From contig QOPF01000001.1 in assembly GCA_003331625.1 (NCBI GenBank), forward strand, positions 1 to 64,000: a stretch of 64,000 nucleotides of DNA, written 5' to 3'. This document shows positions 1 through 10,760 of this stretch, one piece after another. The notes below the pieces were generated by a model. It saw only the letters and a list, made by a program, of their open reading frames with translations. It was not told the DNA's origin and searched no databases. Numbering within the stretch: position 1 is the stretch's first letter; every line of letters starts with the position of its first letter. The DNA comes from Gammaproteobacteria bacterium. GTDB taxonomy: Bacteria > Pseudomonadota > Gammaproteobacteria > Magnimaribacterales > AG-339-G14. The position numbers and the translations under genes are program-made.

Positions 1-655
1 TAGTTACTTTTATATTTGTTCTGTTGCAGGGATAAATTGATATTTCTTTTTTAAAATAATGCAACATAGCACTAACTTCATCAGTAAATACTTTTTCTTC
101 GTTATGCGCTTGCGTTAATGCGCTCAATAAGTCTTCTAAACAAAAAACCTGAGGAGTAGCAGAAAGCCATACGTTTTTTCTATCTAGAGATTTTTGAACT
201 TTTTCATTTTTTATTAAATTTACGCTTTCAGTAGGTTGATAAGATAGATAACAACCTTGACCATCTTCTTTAATATCATCCTGCGCTTTTTCCATTAAAC
301 TCAATAAATCTTTAAGTTCTAAACAAGGTCTGGCTGCATCATGGACTGCAACTAATATAGATTTATCTTCATCTTCCTTGATTGCTTGAAGGCCATTCAA
401 AACTGAAAGCATTCTTGTAGAAGCGCCAATGCATGTTTTTATTTTATTGTGTTGAGAAATAGCTAATTCTTCCCAAGCTTCTGTTTCTTCATTTACAACA
501 ACATAAATTGCCTTGCAGTTTTCATCTTTTAAAAAAGGATCAATTGCAAATTCAATGATAGTTTTTTTTCCTACAATATTAAATTGTTTAGCTAGTTTTA
601 ATTGCGCCCTGGCTCCAACACCTGCAGCAGGAATTAAAGCTGCATATTCAGTCAT
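1..655 (-). CDS. ispD: 2-C-methyl-D-erythritol 4-phosphate cytidylyltransferase (partial, runs off window start)
   Basis: Minus-strand reading from ATG at 655: MTEYAALIPAAGVGARAQLKLAKQFNIVGKKTIIEFAIDPFL...VHDAARPC; IspD motifs, next to ftsB. Confidence 0.9.
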   Translation of the reverse strand, partial: MTEYAALIPAAGVGARAQLKLAKQFNIVGKKTIIEFAIDPFLKDENCKAIYVVVNEETEAWEELAISQHNKIKTCIGASTRMLSVLNGLQAIKEDEDKSILVAVHDAARPCLELKDLLSLMEKAQDDIKEDGQGCYLSYQPTESVNLIKNEKVQKSLDRKNVWLSATPQVFCLEDLLSALTQAHNEEKVFTDEVSAMLHYFKKEISIYPCNRTNIKVT

Positions 656-950
656 TTGGTAAAAGCTCTACTAGAACCTCTCCCTTTTTTATCATATTCA
701 TCTGATTTCTAACGTAACCTTCAATAGCATCTGGATCATTAGTTAAGCTATCTAATTCCATTTTAGCTACTTTGTTATTCTCTTTTAAATTAGAAATCTG
801 ACTTTCCAAGATTAAAGTTTCTTTTTTCATATCTTTGAGTTTGCTGAAGCTTTTTTCCCCAAAAAACATTTCTATAATATAAATTAAAACAAGAGAAATA
901 AGAATTAAAAAAATTAAAAAATAAAAATAATCTTTAATCTTTCTAATCAA
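648..950 (-). CDS. ftsB: Cell division protein FtsB (septum formation initiator family)
   Basis: 100 aa, N-terminal TM followed by coiled coil; conserved eno-ftsB-ispD context. Confidence 0.85.
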   Translation of the reverse strand: MIRKIKDYFYFLIFLILISLVLIYIIEMFFGEKSFSKLKDMKKETLILESQISNLKENNKVAKMELDSLTNDPDAIEGYVRNQMNMIKKGEVLVELLPND

Positions 951-2233
951 TTTTTTAGTTCTCCCCTTCCAAGATATTTAAGGTTTTCAAAAGCGTCTAT
1001 CATTAATAATCTATTATATTTTGATGTTCGGTCGGAACGAGAGGGAGCGCCTGTTTTTATTTGTCCAGCTCCTGTTCCAACTGCTAAATCAGCGATGAAA
1101 CTGTCTTCAGTTTCCCCTGACCTGTGAGAAATGACGCACTTATAATTATTTTCATACGCTAGCCTTATTGTTTCAAAAGTTTCGGTAAGTGTTCCAATTT
1201 GATTTATTTTAATTAGAACTGAATTAGCAACTTTTTTATCGATTCCTTCTTGCAGAATATCTTGATTTGTTACAAACAAATCATCTCCAACAAGCTGAGT
1301 TAGCTTTCCTAATTTTTCTGTCATTTTTCTCCATCCGTCCCAATCATTCTCATCTAATCCATCTTCTATAGAAGTTATGGGATAGTTTTTATTTAATTGA
1401 GAAAGATATTCTATTAATTCATCAGAAGATAATTTTTTGGCATTTGAAAAAGAGTATTTTGTATTTTTCAATAATTCTGTTGAAGCACAATCCAAGGCGA
1501 AGGTAATATCTTTATTGATTTCATATCCGGCCGCTTCTACTGCGCTTGTTATTAAATCAAGGGCTTCTTCAGCTGAACTTATTCCAGGTGCAAAACCTCC
1601 TTCATCTCCTACTGCAGTAGAAAATCCTTTTTCATTTAAAGTATTTTTTAAAACGTTAAAAATCTCAACCCCACAAATCAAACCTTCTTTGAATGACGAA
1701 AATCCAACTGGCTGAATCATAAATTCTTGGAAATCAAGATTATTATTTGCGTGAGCGCCTCCATTTAAAATATTCATCATTGGAAGAGGCATTTTCATTT
1801 GTGTTTCCTTATAAAAATTTTCTAAAAAATAATCATGAATATGTTTATAAAGTGGTTTTTTCAAAATTGTTGAGGATAATTTACAAAAAGCCAATGATGT
1901 TGCGAGAATAATATTGGCTCCGAATCTTTCTTTATTTTTTGTACCATCTAAACTTATTAGTCTCTCATCAAAATTTTTTTGATCTTTAAACTCTTTATCT
2001 AAAAGCTCTGGGAAAAGATTTTCTTCAGCAAATTTGATTACTTTTTCAACACCTTTTCCATTAAAGTTTTTTCCATTATCTCTTTTTTCGATAGCTTCTC
2101 TGGAACCAGTTGAGGCTCCAGATGGGACAAATCCAAATTCTCTTGTCCCATCCTTTAACTCTATAAATGCTGCAATAGTAGGAGTTCCCCTGGAATCAAG
2201 GACTTCAAAGGCCTTAATCTTTTTTATTTTCAT
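947..2233 (-). CDS. eno: Enolase
   Basis: IKAFEVLDSRGTPT, GDEGGFAP, SHRSGETED motifs. Confidence 0.98.
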   Translation of the reverse strand: MKIKKIKAFEVLDSRGTPTIAAFIELKDGTREFGFVPSGASTGSREAIEKRDNGKNFNGKGVEKVIKFAEENLFPELLDKEFKDQKNFDERLISLDGTKNKERFGANIILATSLAFCKLSSTILKKPLYKHIHDYFLENFYKETQMKMPLPMMNILNGGAHANNNLDFQEFMIQPVGFSSFKEGLICGVEIFNVLKNTLNEKGFSTAVGDEGGFAPGISSAEEALDLITSAVEAAGYEINKDITFALDCASTELLKNTKYSFSNAKKLSSDELIEYLSQLNKNYPITSIEDGLDENDWDGWRKMTEKLGKLTQLVGDDLFVTNQDILQEGIDKKVANSVLIKINQIGTLTETFETIRLAYENNYKCVISHRSGETEDSFIADLAVGTGAGQIKTGAPSRSDRTSKYNRLLMIDAFENLKYLGRGELKN

Positions 2234-3057
2234 TAGATAAAATCTTTAACGGCATTATCAACTTTGTTTACTTCGTCTAATAAGTTTTCAAATTTATCTA
2301 GTGAAGTAGCAGAAGGACCATCGCATAAAGCATTTTTGGGATCAGGATGAACTTCAATAAATACCCCGGCAATTCCCAGAGCTACGCCAGCTTTAGCAAG
2401 ATCAACTGCCTGCTCTGCTCTTCCCCCGGCCGCAGTTTGCCCTTGCCCAGGAAGCTGCAAAGAGTGAGTTACATCAAAAATTACGGGGGATTTAAAAGTT
2501 TTTAATTTTGATATGCCAAGCATATCTACTACTAAATTATCATATCCAAAAGACGTTCCTCTTTCACAAAGTAATATTTGATTGTTTCCAAAGCTATCAC
2601 ACTTTGAGATTATGTTTTCCATTTGGTTAGGAGAAAGAAATTGCCCTTTTTTTACATTTATAGGCTTTCCTGTCTCACATACTTCTTTTATCAAATCTGT
2701 CTGTCTACATAAAAAAGCTGGAATTTGGATTATATCAACCACATCTGCAATTTTTTTGACTTGGTTTATTTCATGAACATCGGTAATCAAGGTATGGCCT
2801 AATCTTCTCAATTCACTAAAAGTTCTCAGGCCTTCGTCAAGTCCAGGTCCTCGATATGAATCAACAGATGATCGATTTGCTTTATCAAAAGATGCTTTAA
2901 AAATAAAAGGATTTCCTTTTGATTCAACAATCGCCTTAAGTTCATCGGCAACTTTAAAAGTTAGCTCATCATTTTCTAAAACATTTAATCCAGCAATAAC
3001 TGTGAGTTTTTTTGAATTAGATATTTCAAAATCTGATACTTTAATTTTTTGAGTCAT
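2233..3057 (-). CDS. kdsA: 3-deoxy-8-phosphooctulonate synthase
   Basis: FKASFDKANRSS, GPGLDEGL, VFDVTHSLQLPG motifs. Confidence 0.97.
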   Translation of the reverse strand: MTQKIKVSDFEISNSKKLTVIAGLNVLENDELTFKVADELKAIVESKGNPFIFKASFDKANRSSVDSYRGPGLDEGLRTFSELRRLGHTLITDVHEINQVKKIADVVDIIQIPAFLCRQTDLIKEVCETGKPINVKKGQFLSPNQMENIISKCDSFGNNQILLCERGTSFGYDNLVVDMLGISKLKTFKSPVIFDVTHSLQLPGQGQTAAGGRAEQAVDLAKAGVALGIAGVFIEVHPDPKNALCDGPSATSLDKFENLLDEVNKVDNAVKDFI

Positions 3058-3058
3058 T

Positions 3059-4714
<1,656 letters not shown>

Positions 4715-4743
4715 TCAGAATAGTCAGAGACTATTAATATTCT

Positions 4744-5856
4744 TTAAATAGAAATAATTTTTCCTTCTTCCGCTTCTTCAGATTTATCAAGAGGTCTTTC
4801 TAAAGTAGCCCAATCTATTTCTCCATCTGTAGGCCAATCTTCATATTCGAGAACACCTAGAGAATCGTATAAAGGCTTAACTTTATCTGTAAGCAAACCA
4901 ATTCTCGATAAATTTGGGACAACTCTTGTAAAAAGCAAATGTTGAAAATTATTCATAACGTCAGTTTTACTTTGAAAGTCAACTGCATCATCTACATCCC
5001 AACCAAAGTTTCTGTAAACATCCGATGACATTAATCTGCCTCTCATAACAACACAAGCTTCGTAAGCGAACTGTGCTCTTTCTTCTTTTTCCTCTTCGGA
5101 TAAAGTTTTAATATACTCTTCAAGATAATTGACCCCAAAGGTAACGTGCCTAGCTTCATCTCTTATAACCAAATATAGTAAATCTTTAAATACTGGGTCA
5201 AAAGTTCCTTGTCTAGCAAGATTGAATGCCGCTAAAGCTAAACCTTCGATTATTATTTGCATACCAATGAACTTTAAATCCCACCTCGGATCGGTCAGGA
5301 TTTTGTCCAGTAAAGATTTTAAACCACTGCCAACCGGATACATTACGCCAACTCTTTTTTGAATGTATTTGTTGAATGCTTCTACATGCCTAGCCTCATC
5401 AAAAGTTTGAGAAGCTGCGTAAAGTTTTGCGTTGAATGTTGGAGCACATGAAACTAACTGAGAAGCTACAAGCAAGGCTCCTTGTTCGCCATGAAGAAAC
5501 TGACTTAGAGACCAAGCACCTCTATGACTCATGAATTTAAATTTGTCTTCTTTGGAAAGTTGTTGATAAGGCTTGTATTCGTCCCAGAAAATAGGAGGCG
5601 GATTTTCTCCTCTTTCAGGCAAGGGGCAATCCCAATCAATATCTTTTTCTGCATTCCAGTTGAGTTCTTTTCCGAGCTCATAAAGCCTTTTAATTCTGTT
5701 GTCTTGAACTGTGTAATCCCAATTATACGAACCGGTCAAAGGCGTGCTAAATAGTTCCGCAATGTCTTCGACATCCTTCTTTGATAAATCGTGTTCATTT
5801 TCCACTGGAAATTCTTTTATTGATCTTGGGGTTTCGTCTAAAATTTTAATTTTCAC
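4744..5856 (-). CDS. Ferritin-like/R2-like diiron protein of unknown substrate
   Basis: E...DEARHVEAF...EG...RDEARHVTFG four-helix diiron ligand pattern; GTG start overlapping alr stop (GTGA). Confidence 0.7.
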   Translation of the reverse strand: MKIKILDETPRSIKEFPVENEHDLSKKDVEDIAELFSTPLTGSYNWDYTVQDNRIKRLYELGKELNWNAEKDIDWDCPLPERGENPPPIFWDEYKPYQQLSKEDKFKFMSHRGAWSLSQFLHGEQGALLVASQLVSCAPTFNAKLYAASQTFDEARHVEAFNKYIQKRVGVMYPVGSGLKSLLDKILTDPRWDLKFIGMQIIIEGLALAAFNLARQGTFDPVFKDLLYLVIRDEARHVTFGVNYLEEYIKTLSEEEKEERAQFAYEACVVMRGRLMSSDVYRNFGWDVDDAVDFQSKTDVMNNFQHLLFTRVVPNLSRIGLLTDKVKPLYDSLGVLEYEDWPTDGEIDWATLERPLDKSEEAEEGKIISI

Positions 5857-6920
5857 AACTTGTATATTTTTTTTACCCTATTGGAAAGGCCGGTTAATAA
5901 AGAATATTCTGTATTATCAGCATATTTAGCAACCTTGTCTACTCCGTGGCTTTCTCCCCAAATAATAACTTCATCCTTATAACTAATATCTCTAAAACTT
6001 GATAAATCAATAGCCATCATGTCCATTGAAATTTTACCTATTATGGGAGCAAGTTTATTTTTGATTTTTACTTTACCTTGATTACTTAAATTTGTTGGAT
6101 ATCCATCGCCAAACCCTATAGGCAAAATACCAATTTTTGATTTTTTTGGAGCAGTCCATATTCCTTCATATCCAACCTTTTCTCCTTTGGAAATGTCTTT
6201 AATAGAAATAAATTTAGATTTTAATGTCATTACCGGCTTTAAATCATCATTGTATTTTTTTAAATTTGATTTTATTCCAAAAATACAAAGTCCAGGTCTC
6301 ACGATGTTTTTTTGCGAATCTGGAAGATTAATCATTCCTCCAGAGTTGCAAAGGCTTGATTTAAAATTTATTTTAAGTGAGGTTAATTTTTTTTCTACTT
6401 TCTTAAAATTTACCAGCTGATTTGAGCTTCCTTGATAATGAGAAAAATGACTCATTAAAACTAAATTATTAGTTTTTTTTGAGATTTCTTCTGCAACTTG
6501 AATAATTTCATCCGAAGAAAATCCTAATCTATTCATTCCAATATCAAATTTAATCCAAATAGTTTGTGCTGAAGGGAATTTTTTTAATTTAAATAAAAAA
6601 TCTAGTTGTCTTTCAGAATGAATAACAAATTCAATTTTATTTTTTATTAACTCTATAAGGTCTGAAGAATCATATGGTCCTTCCAAATCTAAAATGGACT
6701 TTTTAGTTGTCGATCTTAAATTTATGGCTTCTTCAGATGTAGCTACGCAGAATCCATTAACCTTATTTTCTAGCCGCTTTGAAATCTCTTTTATACCATG
6801 CCCATATGCATTAGCTTTGATCACAGGAAAAAACTTGGAAGATTTTGCAATTTCTTTTAATTTTTTAATATTAAAATCTAGAGCTTTTAGATTAATTTCT
6901 GCAACCGTTGGACGATTCAA
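5853..6920 (-). CDS. alr: Alanine racemase
   Basis: FFPVIKANAYGHG PLP-lysine motif; KISMDMMAIDLS. Confidence 0.95.
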   Translation of the reverse strand: MNRPTVAEINLKALDFNIKKLKEIAKSSKFFPVIKANAYGHGIKEISKRLENKVNGFCVATSEEAINLRSTTKKSILDLEGPYDSSDLIELIKNKIEFVIHSERQLDFLFKLKKFPSAQTIWIKFDIGMNRLGFSSDEIIQVAEEISKKTNNLVLMSHFSHYQGSSNQLVNFKKVEKKLTSLKINFKSSLCNSGGMINLPDSQKNIVRPGLCIFGIKSNLKKYNDDLKPVMTLKSKFISIKDISKGEKVGYEGIWTAPKKSKIGILPIGFGDGYPTNLSNQGKVKIKNKLAPIIGKISMDMMAIDLSSFRDISYKDEVIIWGESHGVDKVAKYADNTEYSLLTGLSNRVKKIYKL

Positions 6921-6921
6921 T

Positions 6922-8301
6922 TTAATCTTCTGATGTAAAATCTGGATTCTTTAAAGCAGGATCATCCAAGGCGAGGTCTTCAAATTTTGTATATTTTTCA
7001 GAAAAATAAAGCTTCACGGTACCGGTAGGACCATTTCTATGTTTTGCAATATCAATAACAGCCAAACCCTTATTTTCAGGTACTTGTTCATACTTTTCTG
7101 CACGAAAAACAAAAGTAACAATATCAGCATCTTGCTCAATAGCTCCAGAGTCTTTTAGATCAGCTAAAACTGGTTTTTTTCCAGTCCTTGTTTCAGGTGC
7201 TCTATTTAGCTGGGATAAAGCTATAACGGGAACATCTATTTCTTTTGCAAGCGCCTTTAAAGATCTAGAAATTTCACTCATCTCAGATACTCGATTGTCA
7301 TTTCTATTATCAGCTCTCATTAATTGCATGTAGTCGATGATAATTAAACCTAAATCAGGATTTTCTCTTTTTAATTTTCTTGACCTTGATAATATTTCTG
7401 ATGGAGATAAAGCTGATGTGTCATCAATATAAAACTTTGATCTACTTAAAAGAGAAAGAGAATTTTCTATTTCATTAAAATCGCTATCAGATAAATTTTT
7501 TGCCTCAAATAGTTTTTTTAATTCTATTTTTCCTAATAAAGAGATTAATCGATACATTATTGATCTTGCTGACATTTCTAAGCTAAATAAAACACAGGGA
7601 ATACTCTCATTAACAAGATGGCCAGCAATACTTAGAGCAAAAGCTGTTTTACCCATGCTGGGTCTGCCAGCAATGATAAATAGGTCTCCTTCTTGTAAAC
7701 CCATGGTGTACTTATCTAAGTCCCTAAAACCTGTGCTTATACCTACGAGGTCGCCATCAGATCTCATTGTTTTATCAATATTATCGTAAACTGGTTTTAT
7801 TAGATCTTTTGCCAGTAAAGGACCAGAATTTCTTTGAATGGAGTCTCTAAGTTTTATAAGTTTGTCTTCAGCTTCACTTAAAGCACTATCGCTTTCAAAA
7901 GTATCAGCTTCTTTTGCTAGAGAGGAAATATCGGCAGCAGTTGATATAAGCTTTCTTAATGAGGAAGATTGTTTGATTATGTTTGTATAGTTACTAAAGT
8001 TTGCTGTACCTGGCGTATCTGATACTAAATTTTTTACATAATTAACCCTATCAAAATTAGATAAAGTACTTAGCTCGCTATCACCGGAAAGAGATTCAAT
8101 TAAAGTAACAGTGTCAAGATCCGAACCTAAATCTATAAGTTTTTTTATCCCTCTGAAAATAAGCTTGTGTTCATTTGCTATAAAGTCATTTTCATCAATT
8201 TCTACCGATAAGGAGTCCCATAAATTAGGTTCTAAAATTATACTTCCTAGAACGGCCTTTTCAGCTTCAATTGAGGATGGTAAGTCGTTTTCTTTTCTCA
8301 T
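6922..8301 (-). CDS. dnaB: Replicative DNA helicase DnaB
   Basis: Walker A AGRPSMGKTAFAL; SLEMSARSIMYRL; N-terminal PSSIEAEKAVLGSI. Confidence 0.97.
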   Translation of the reverse strand: MRKENDLPSSIEAEKAVLGSIILEPNLWDSLSVEIDENDFIANEHKLIFRGIKKLIDLGSDLDTVTLIESLSGDSELSTLSNFDRVNYVKNLVSDTPGTANFSNYTNIIKQSSSLRKLISTAADISSLAKEADTFESDSALSEAEDKLIKLRDSIQRNSGPLLAKDLIKPVYDNIDKTMRSDGDLVGISTGFRDLDKYTMGLQEGDLFIIAGRPSMGKTAFALSIAGHLVNESIPCVLFSLEMSARSIMYRLISLLGKIELKKLFEAKNLSDSDFNEIENSLSLLSRSKFYIDDTSALSPSEILSRSRKLKRENPDLGLIIIDYMQLMRADNRNDNRVSEMSEISRSLKALAKEIDVPVIALSQLNRAPETRTGKKPVLADLKDSGAIEQDADIVTFVFRAEKYEQVPENKGLAVIDIAKHRNGPTGTVKLYFSEKYTKFEDLALDDPALKNPDFTSED

Positions 8302-8349
8302 AGCAGTATAGATATTCTCCCACTACTATAGATTGAAGACAATTAGATT

Positions 8350-8802
8350 TTAGGTTTCTTCTGGTTTTAGTTCGAGATTTATTTTTGCTACTACTTCAGG
8401 ATGGAGCTCTAAATCAATGACGAAAGTTCCAATTTCTTTCAAAGAGCCTTCGGGAAGTCTTATTGCACTTCTTTCAATTTTAAAATTGTTTTCTTCGAGA
8501 AGTTCTGAAATTTCTTTTGTTCCAATTGATCCATACATTGTTCCTTCTTCAGATAGAAGAACAGATAAAGAAGTAGAAAAGTCATTAATTTTTTTATAAA
8601 TTTCTTTTGCATTTGATAATTTTTTTTCTTCTTGAATCTGTAAATCCTGCTGTTTTGCCTCATAGACCTTCATATTTTCATCATTAGCAATAATTGCTTT
8701 TCCCGATGGAAGTAAATAGTTCCTTCCGTAACCTGATTTAACCTGAACTAAATCGCCGGGATTTCCAAGGCCAGTGATACTTTCTTGAAGAATTAGTTTC
8801 AT
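8350..8802 (-). CDS. rplI: 50S ribosomal protein L9
   Basis: MKLILQESITGLGNPGDLVQVKSGYGRNYLLPSGKA. Confidence 0.97.
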   Translation of the reverse strand: MKLILQESITGLGNPGDLVQVKSGYGRNYLLPSGKAIIANDENMKVYEAKQQDLQIQEEKKLSNAKEIYKKINDFSTSLSVLLSEEGTMYGSIGTKEISELLEENNFKIERSAIRLPEGSLKEIGTFVIDLELHPEVVAKINLELKPEET

Positions 8803-8806
8803 ATTT

Positions 8807-9067
8807 TTAATGGCTATCTGTAAATGGTAATAAAGCTAATAATCTAGCTCTTTTAATAGCTCTTGTAAGTTGTCTTTGATATTTTGCAGTAGTGCCTGTC
8901 ATTCTTGCTGGCATTATTTTTCCGGTTTCGTTAACAAACTTTTTCAAAAGATCTACATCTTTGTAGTCTATTTCCTCAATTCCTGCTGCAGTAAACTGAC
9001 ATGATCTTTTTGGTTTAAAAAGATCTTGATTTTGATTTTTTTTTCTATTGTCTTTTTGTCTTCTCAT
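8807..9067 (-). CDS. rpsR: 30S ribosomal protein S18
   Basis: [27 protein letters not shown]...[19 protein letters not shown]. Confidence 0.97.
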   Translation of the reverse strand: MRRQKDNRKKNQNQDLFKPKRSCQFTAAGIEEIDYKDVDLLKKFVNETGKIMPARMTGTTAKYQRQLTRAIKRARLLALLPFTDSH

Positions 9068-9079
9068 AATAACTTGAAA

Positions 9080-9769
9080 TTATTTTTTGTCTGATTTAAA
9101 AACGTTTTTAACTTTCGCAAAAACTCCTGAAGCTTTTTCCTTAGCTTCTTCTACTACTTCTTCAGCTTTTTCGACTACTTCTTTGACTTCTTCTACTACT
9201 TCTTCTACTACTTCTTCAGCTTTTTCGACGACTTCTTTGACTTCTTCTACTACTTCTTCTACTACTTCTTCTACTACTTCTTCTACTACTTCTTCTACTA
9301 CTTCTTCAGCTTTTTCGACTACTTCTTTGACTTCTTCTACTACTTCTTCTACTACTTCTTCAGCTTTAGAAACAATTTTTTTTGCTTCACTAGAAACTTT
9401 GTTAGAAAAACTTTTTCTATCCTTATTTTCTTCATATGAAGAAGCTTCTTTGGATTGTTCCATTAAAGCTGACTTTGAAGTTTCAGCCTTTTTCTTTTTC
9501 AATACAGAAGATCTTAAAATATTTTCATTAAATTTAAATAGCTCATTTATTGAAGCAAGACTCTTGGCATCACATTCTATATTTAGTAAAAAGTATTCTC
9601 CTCTGAAGAAATCCTTAATCGGGTAGGCTAATCTTCTGCTACCAATTTCTTCAGATCTGTGAACCACTCCTTTATTATTTTTAGTTACTTCTAAGACTTT
9701 GCTGAAAAGAGCAGAACCTAATTCTTTTTGATCGGGATTAAATATAAAGACTATTTCGTAATGATTCAT
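9080..9769 (-). CDS. rpsF: 30S ribosomal protein S6 with long Glu/Val repeat C-terminal extension
   Basis: N-terminus MNHYEIVFIFNPDQ...RRLAYPIKDFFRGEYFLLNIEC typical S6; followed by EEVVEEVVEEVKEVVEKA repeats. Confidence 0.93.
   Translation of the reverse strand: MNHYEIVFIFNPDQKELGSALFSKVLEVTKNNKGVVHRSEEIGSRRLAYPIKDFFRGEYFLLNIECDAKSLASINELFKFNENILRSSVLKKKKAETSKSALMEQSKEASSYEENKDRKSFSNKVSSEAKKIVSKAEEVVEEVVEEVKEVVEKAEEVVEEVVEEVVEEVVEEVVEEVKEVVEKAEEVVEEVVEEVKEVVEKAEEVVEEAKEKASGVFAKVKNVFKSDKK
9145..9365 (-). repeat. In-frame tandem repeat array (12-bp TTCTACTACTTC units inside a longer higher-order unit) in the 3' half of rpsF
   Basis: Repeated TTCTACTACTTC with interspersed TTCAGCTTTTTCGACTACTTCTTTGAC blocks occurring three times almost identically. 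Confidence 0.93.
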
Positions 9770-9840
9770 TTTGCCTCCTTATGGGTATGAATCTTTTAAT
9801 GAAGATTCAAGAAAACTTGCGAAGTCTAGGTTAAATAAAG

Positions 9841-10758
9841 CTAATTTTCAATAGAATCTTTTATTATTTTTAATATTAACTTTAAAAAACTTAAACCTTC
9901 ATTTTTTGCAGATTTAGGAACTAAGCTCGTTTCGGTCATACCAGGTACGGTGTTTACCTCTATAAAAAAAAATTCTTTTTCGCTTTCAATTAAATCTACT
10001 CTTCCCCATTTTGAACAGCCGAGAGTCTCGAAGGCTTTTTTACAAGATTCTTTCAAATCTTTTAATTTTTGTTCCTCTAGGTTGATAAATTCATAAGAAG
10101 TATCTTTGCTATTATATTTAGCTTCATAATTGTAAAAATCTTGTTTAGCAGTAATCTTGATTGGATCGCAAATTAAATTCCCTAAAATTGAAACTGTTAA
10201 TTCTCTTCCGCTGATAAATTCTTCAATCATAGGAACGCCTTCGAATTTTTTTGCGTGTATTATTGCCTCTTCAAAAGCTTCTAAATTATTGTTAATTATT
10301 GAAACTCCTATACTAGAGCCTTCTTTGCTGGGCTTAATGACTAATTTTGATAGCTTTTTAAAATAATTTGGTAAATCATTCCAACTTTTAACATTTGTAA
10401 TGTATTTCGGCGTTTTTATATCTTTCTTAATCCAAAGTTCTTTGGCAAGGACCTTATCAAATGAATTCTGTAAGCCAATATCTGTACTCCCAGAAAATAA
10501 AATGTTTAATTTTTTTAAAACTTTTTGGACTTCTCCATCTTCCCCTCCTTTTCCATGAATCATAATAAAAGCAAAATCTATATTTTTATAAGTTTCTTTA
10601 TTTTTAAGACTTTTGGTAGTTTTAATATCAATGATTTTTGAGTTGAAACCCCCAACGATCAGGGCTTTATTTACTGCTTCAGCTCCTTTTAAAGAAATTT
10701 CTCTTTCGTTTGAATATCCTCCGCAAATAACTCCTATACTTAAAGATTCAATATTCAT
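9841..10758 (-). CDS. ddl: D-alanine--D-alanine ligase
   Basis: GGYSNEREISLKGA; KPSKEGSSIGVS; EVNTVPGMT. Confidence 0.96.
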   Translation of the reverse strand: MNIESLSIGVICGGYSNEREISLKGAEAVNKALIVGGFNSKIIDIKTTKSLKNKETYKNIDFAFIMIHGKGGEDGEVQKVLKKLNILFSGSTDIGLQNSFDKVLAKELWIKKDIKTPKYITNVKSWNDLPNYFKKLSKLVIKPSKEGSSIGVSIINNNLEAFEEAIIHAKKFEGVPMIEEFISGRELTVSILGNLICDPIKITAKQDFYNYEAKYNSKDTSYEFINLEEQKLKDLKESCKKAFETLGCSKWGRVDLIESEKEFFFIEVNTVPGMTETSLVPKSAKNEGLSFLKLILKIIKDSIEN

Positions 10759-10760
10759 TA

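Noticed and set aside
1437-2240. Plus-strand ORFs 1437..1715 and 2034..2240
   Set aside because: Antisense shadows of eno
9145-9365. Possible CRISPR array
   Set aside because: Units are contiguous 12-bp coding repeats with no unique spacers and stay in the rpsF frame
9087-9626. Plus-strand ORF (179 aa) rich in SSTTSST
   Set aside because: Exact antisense of the rpsF repeat region; low-complexity translation caused by the repeat, no independent coding signal
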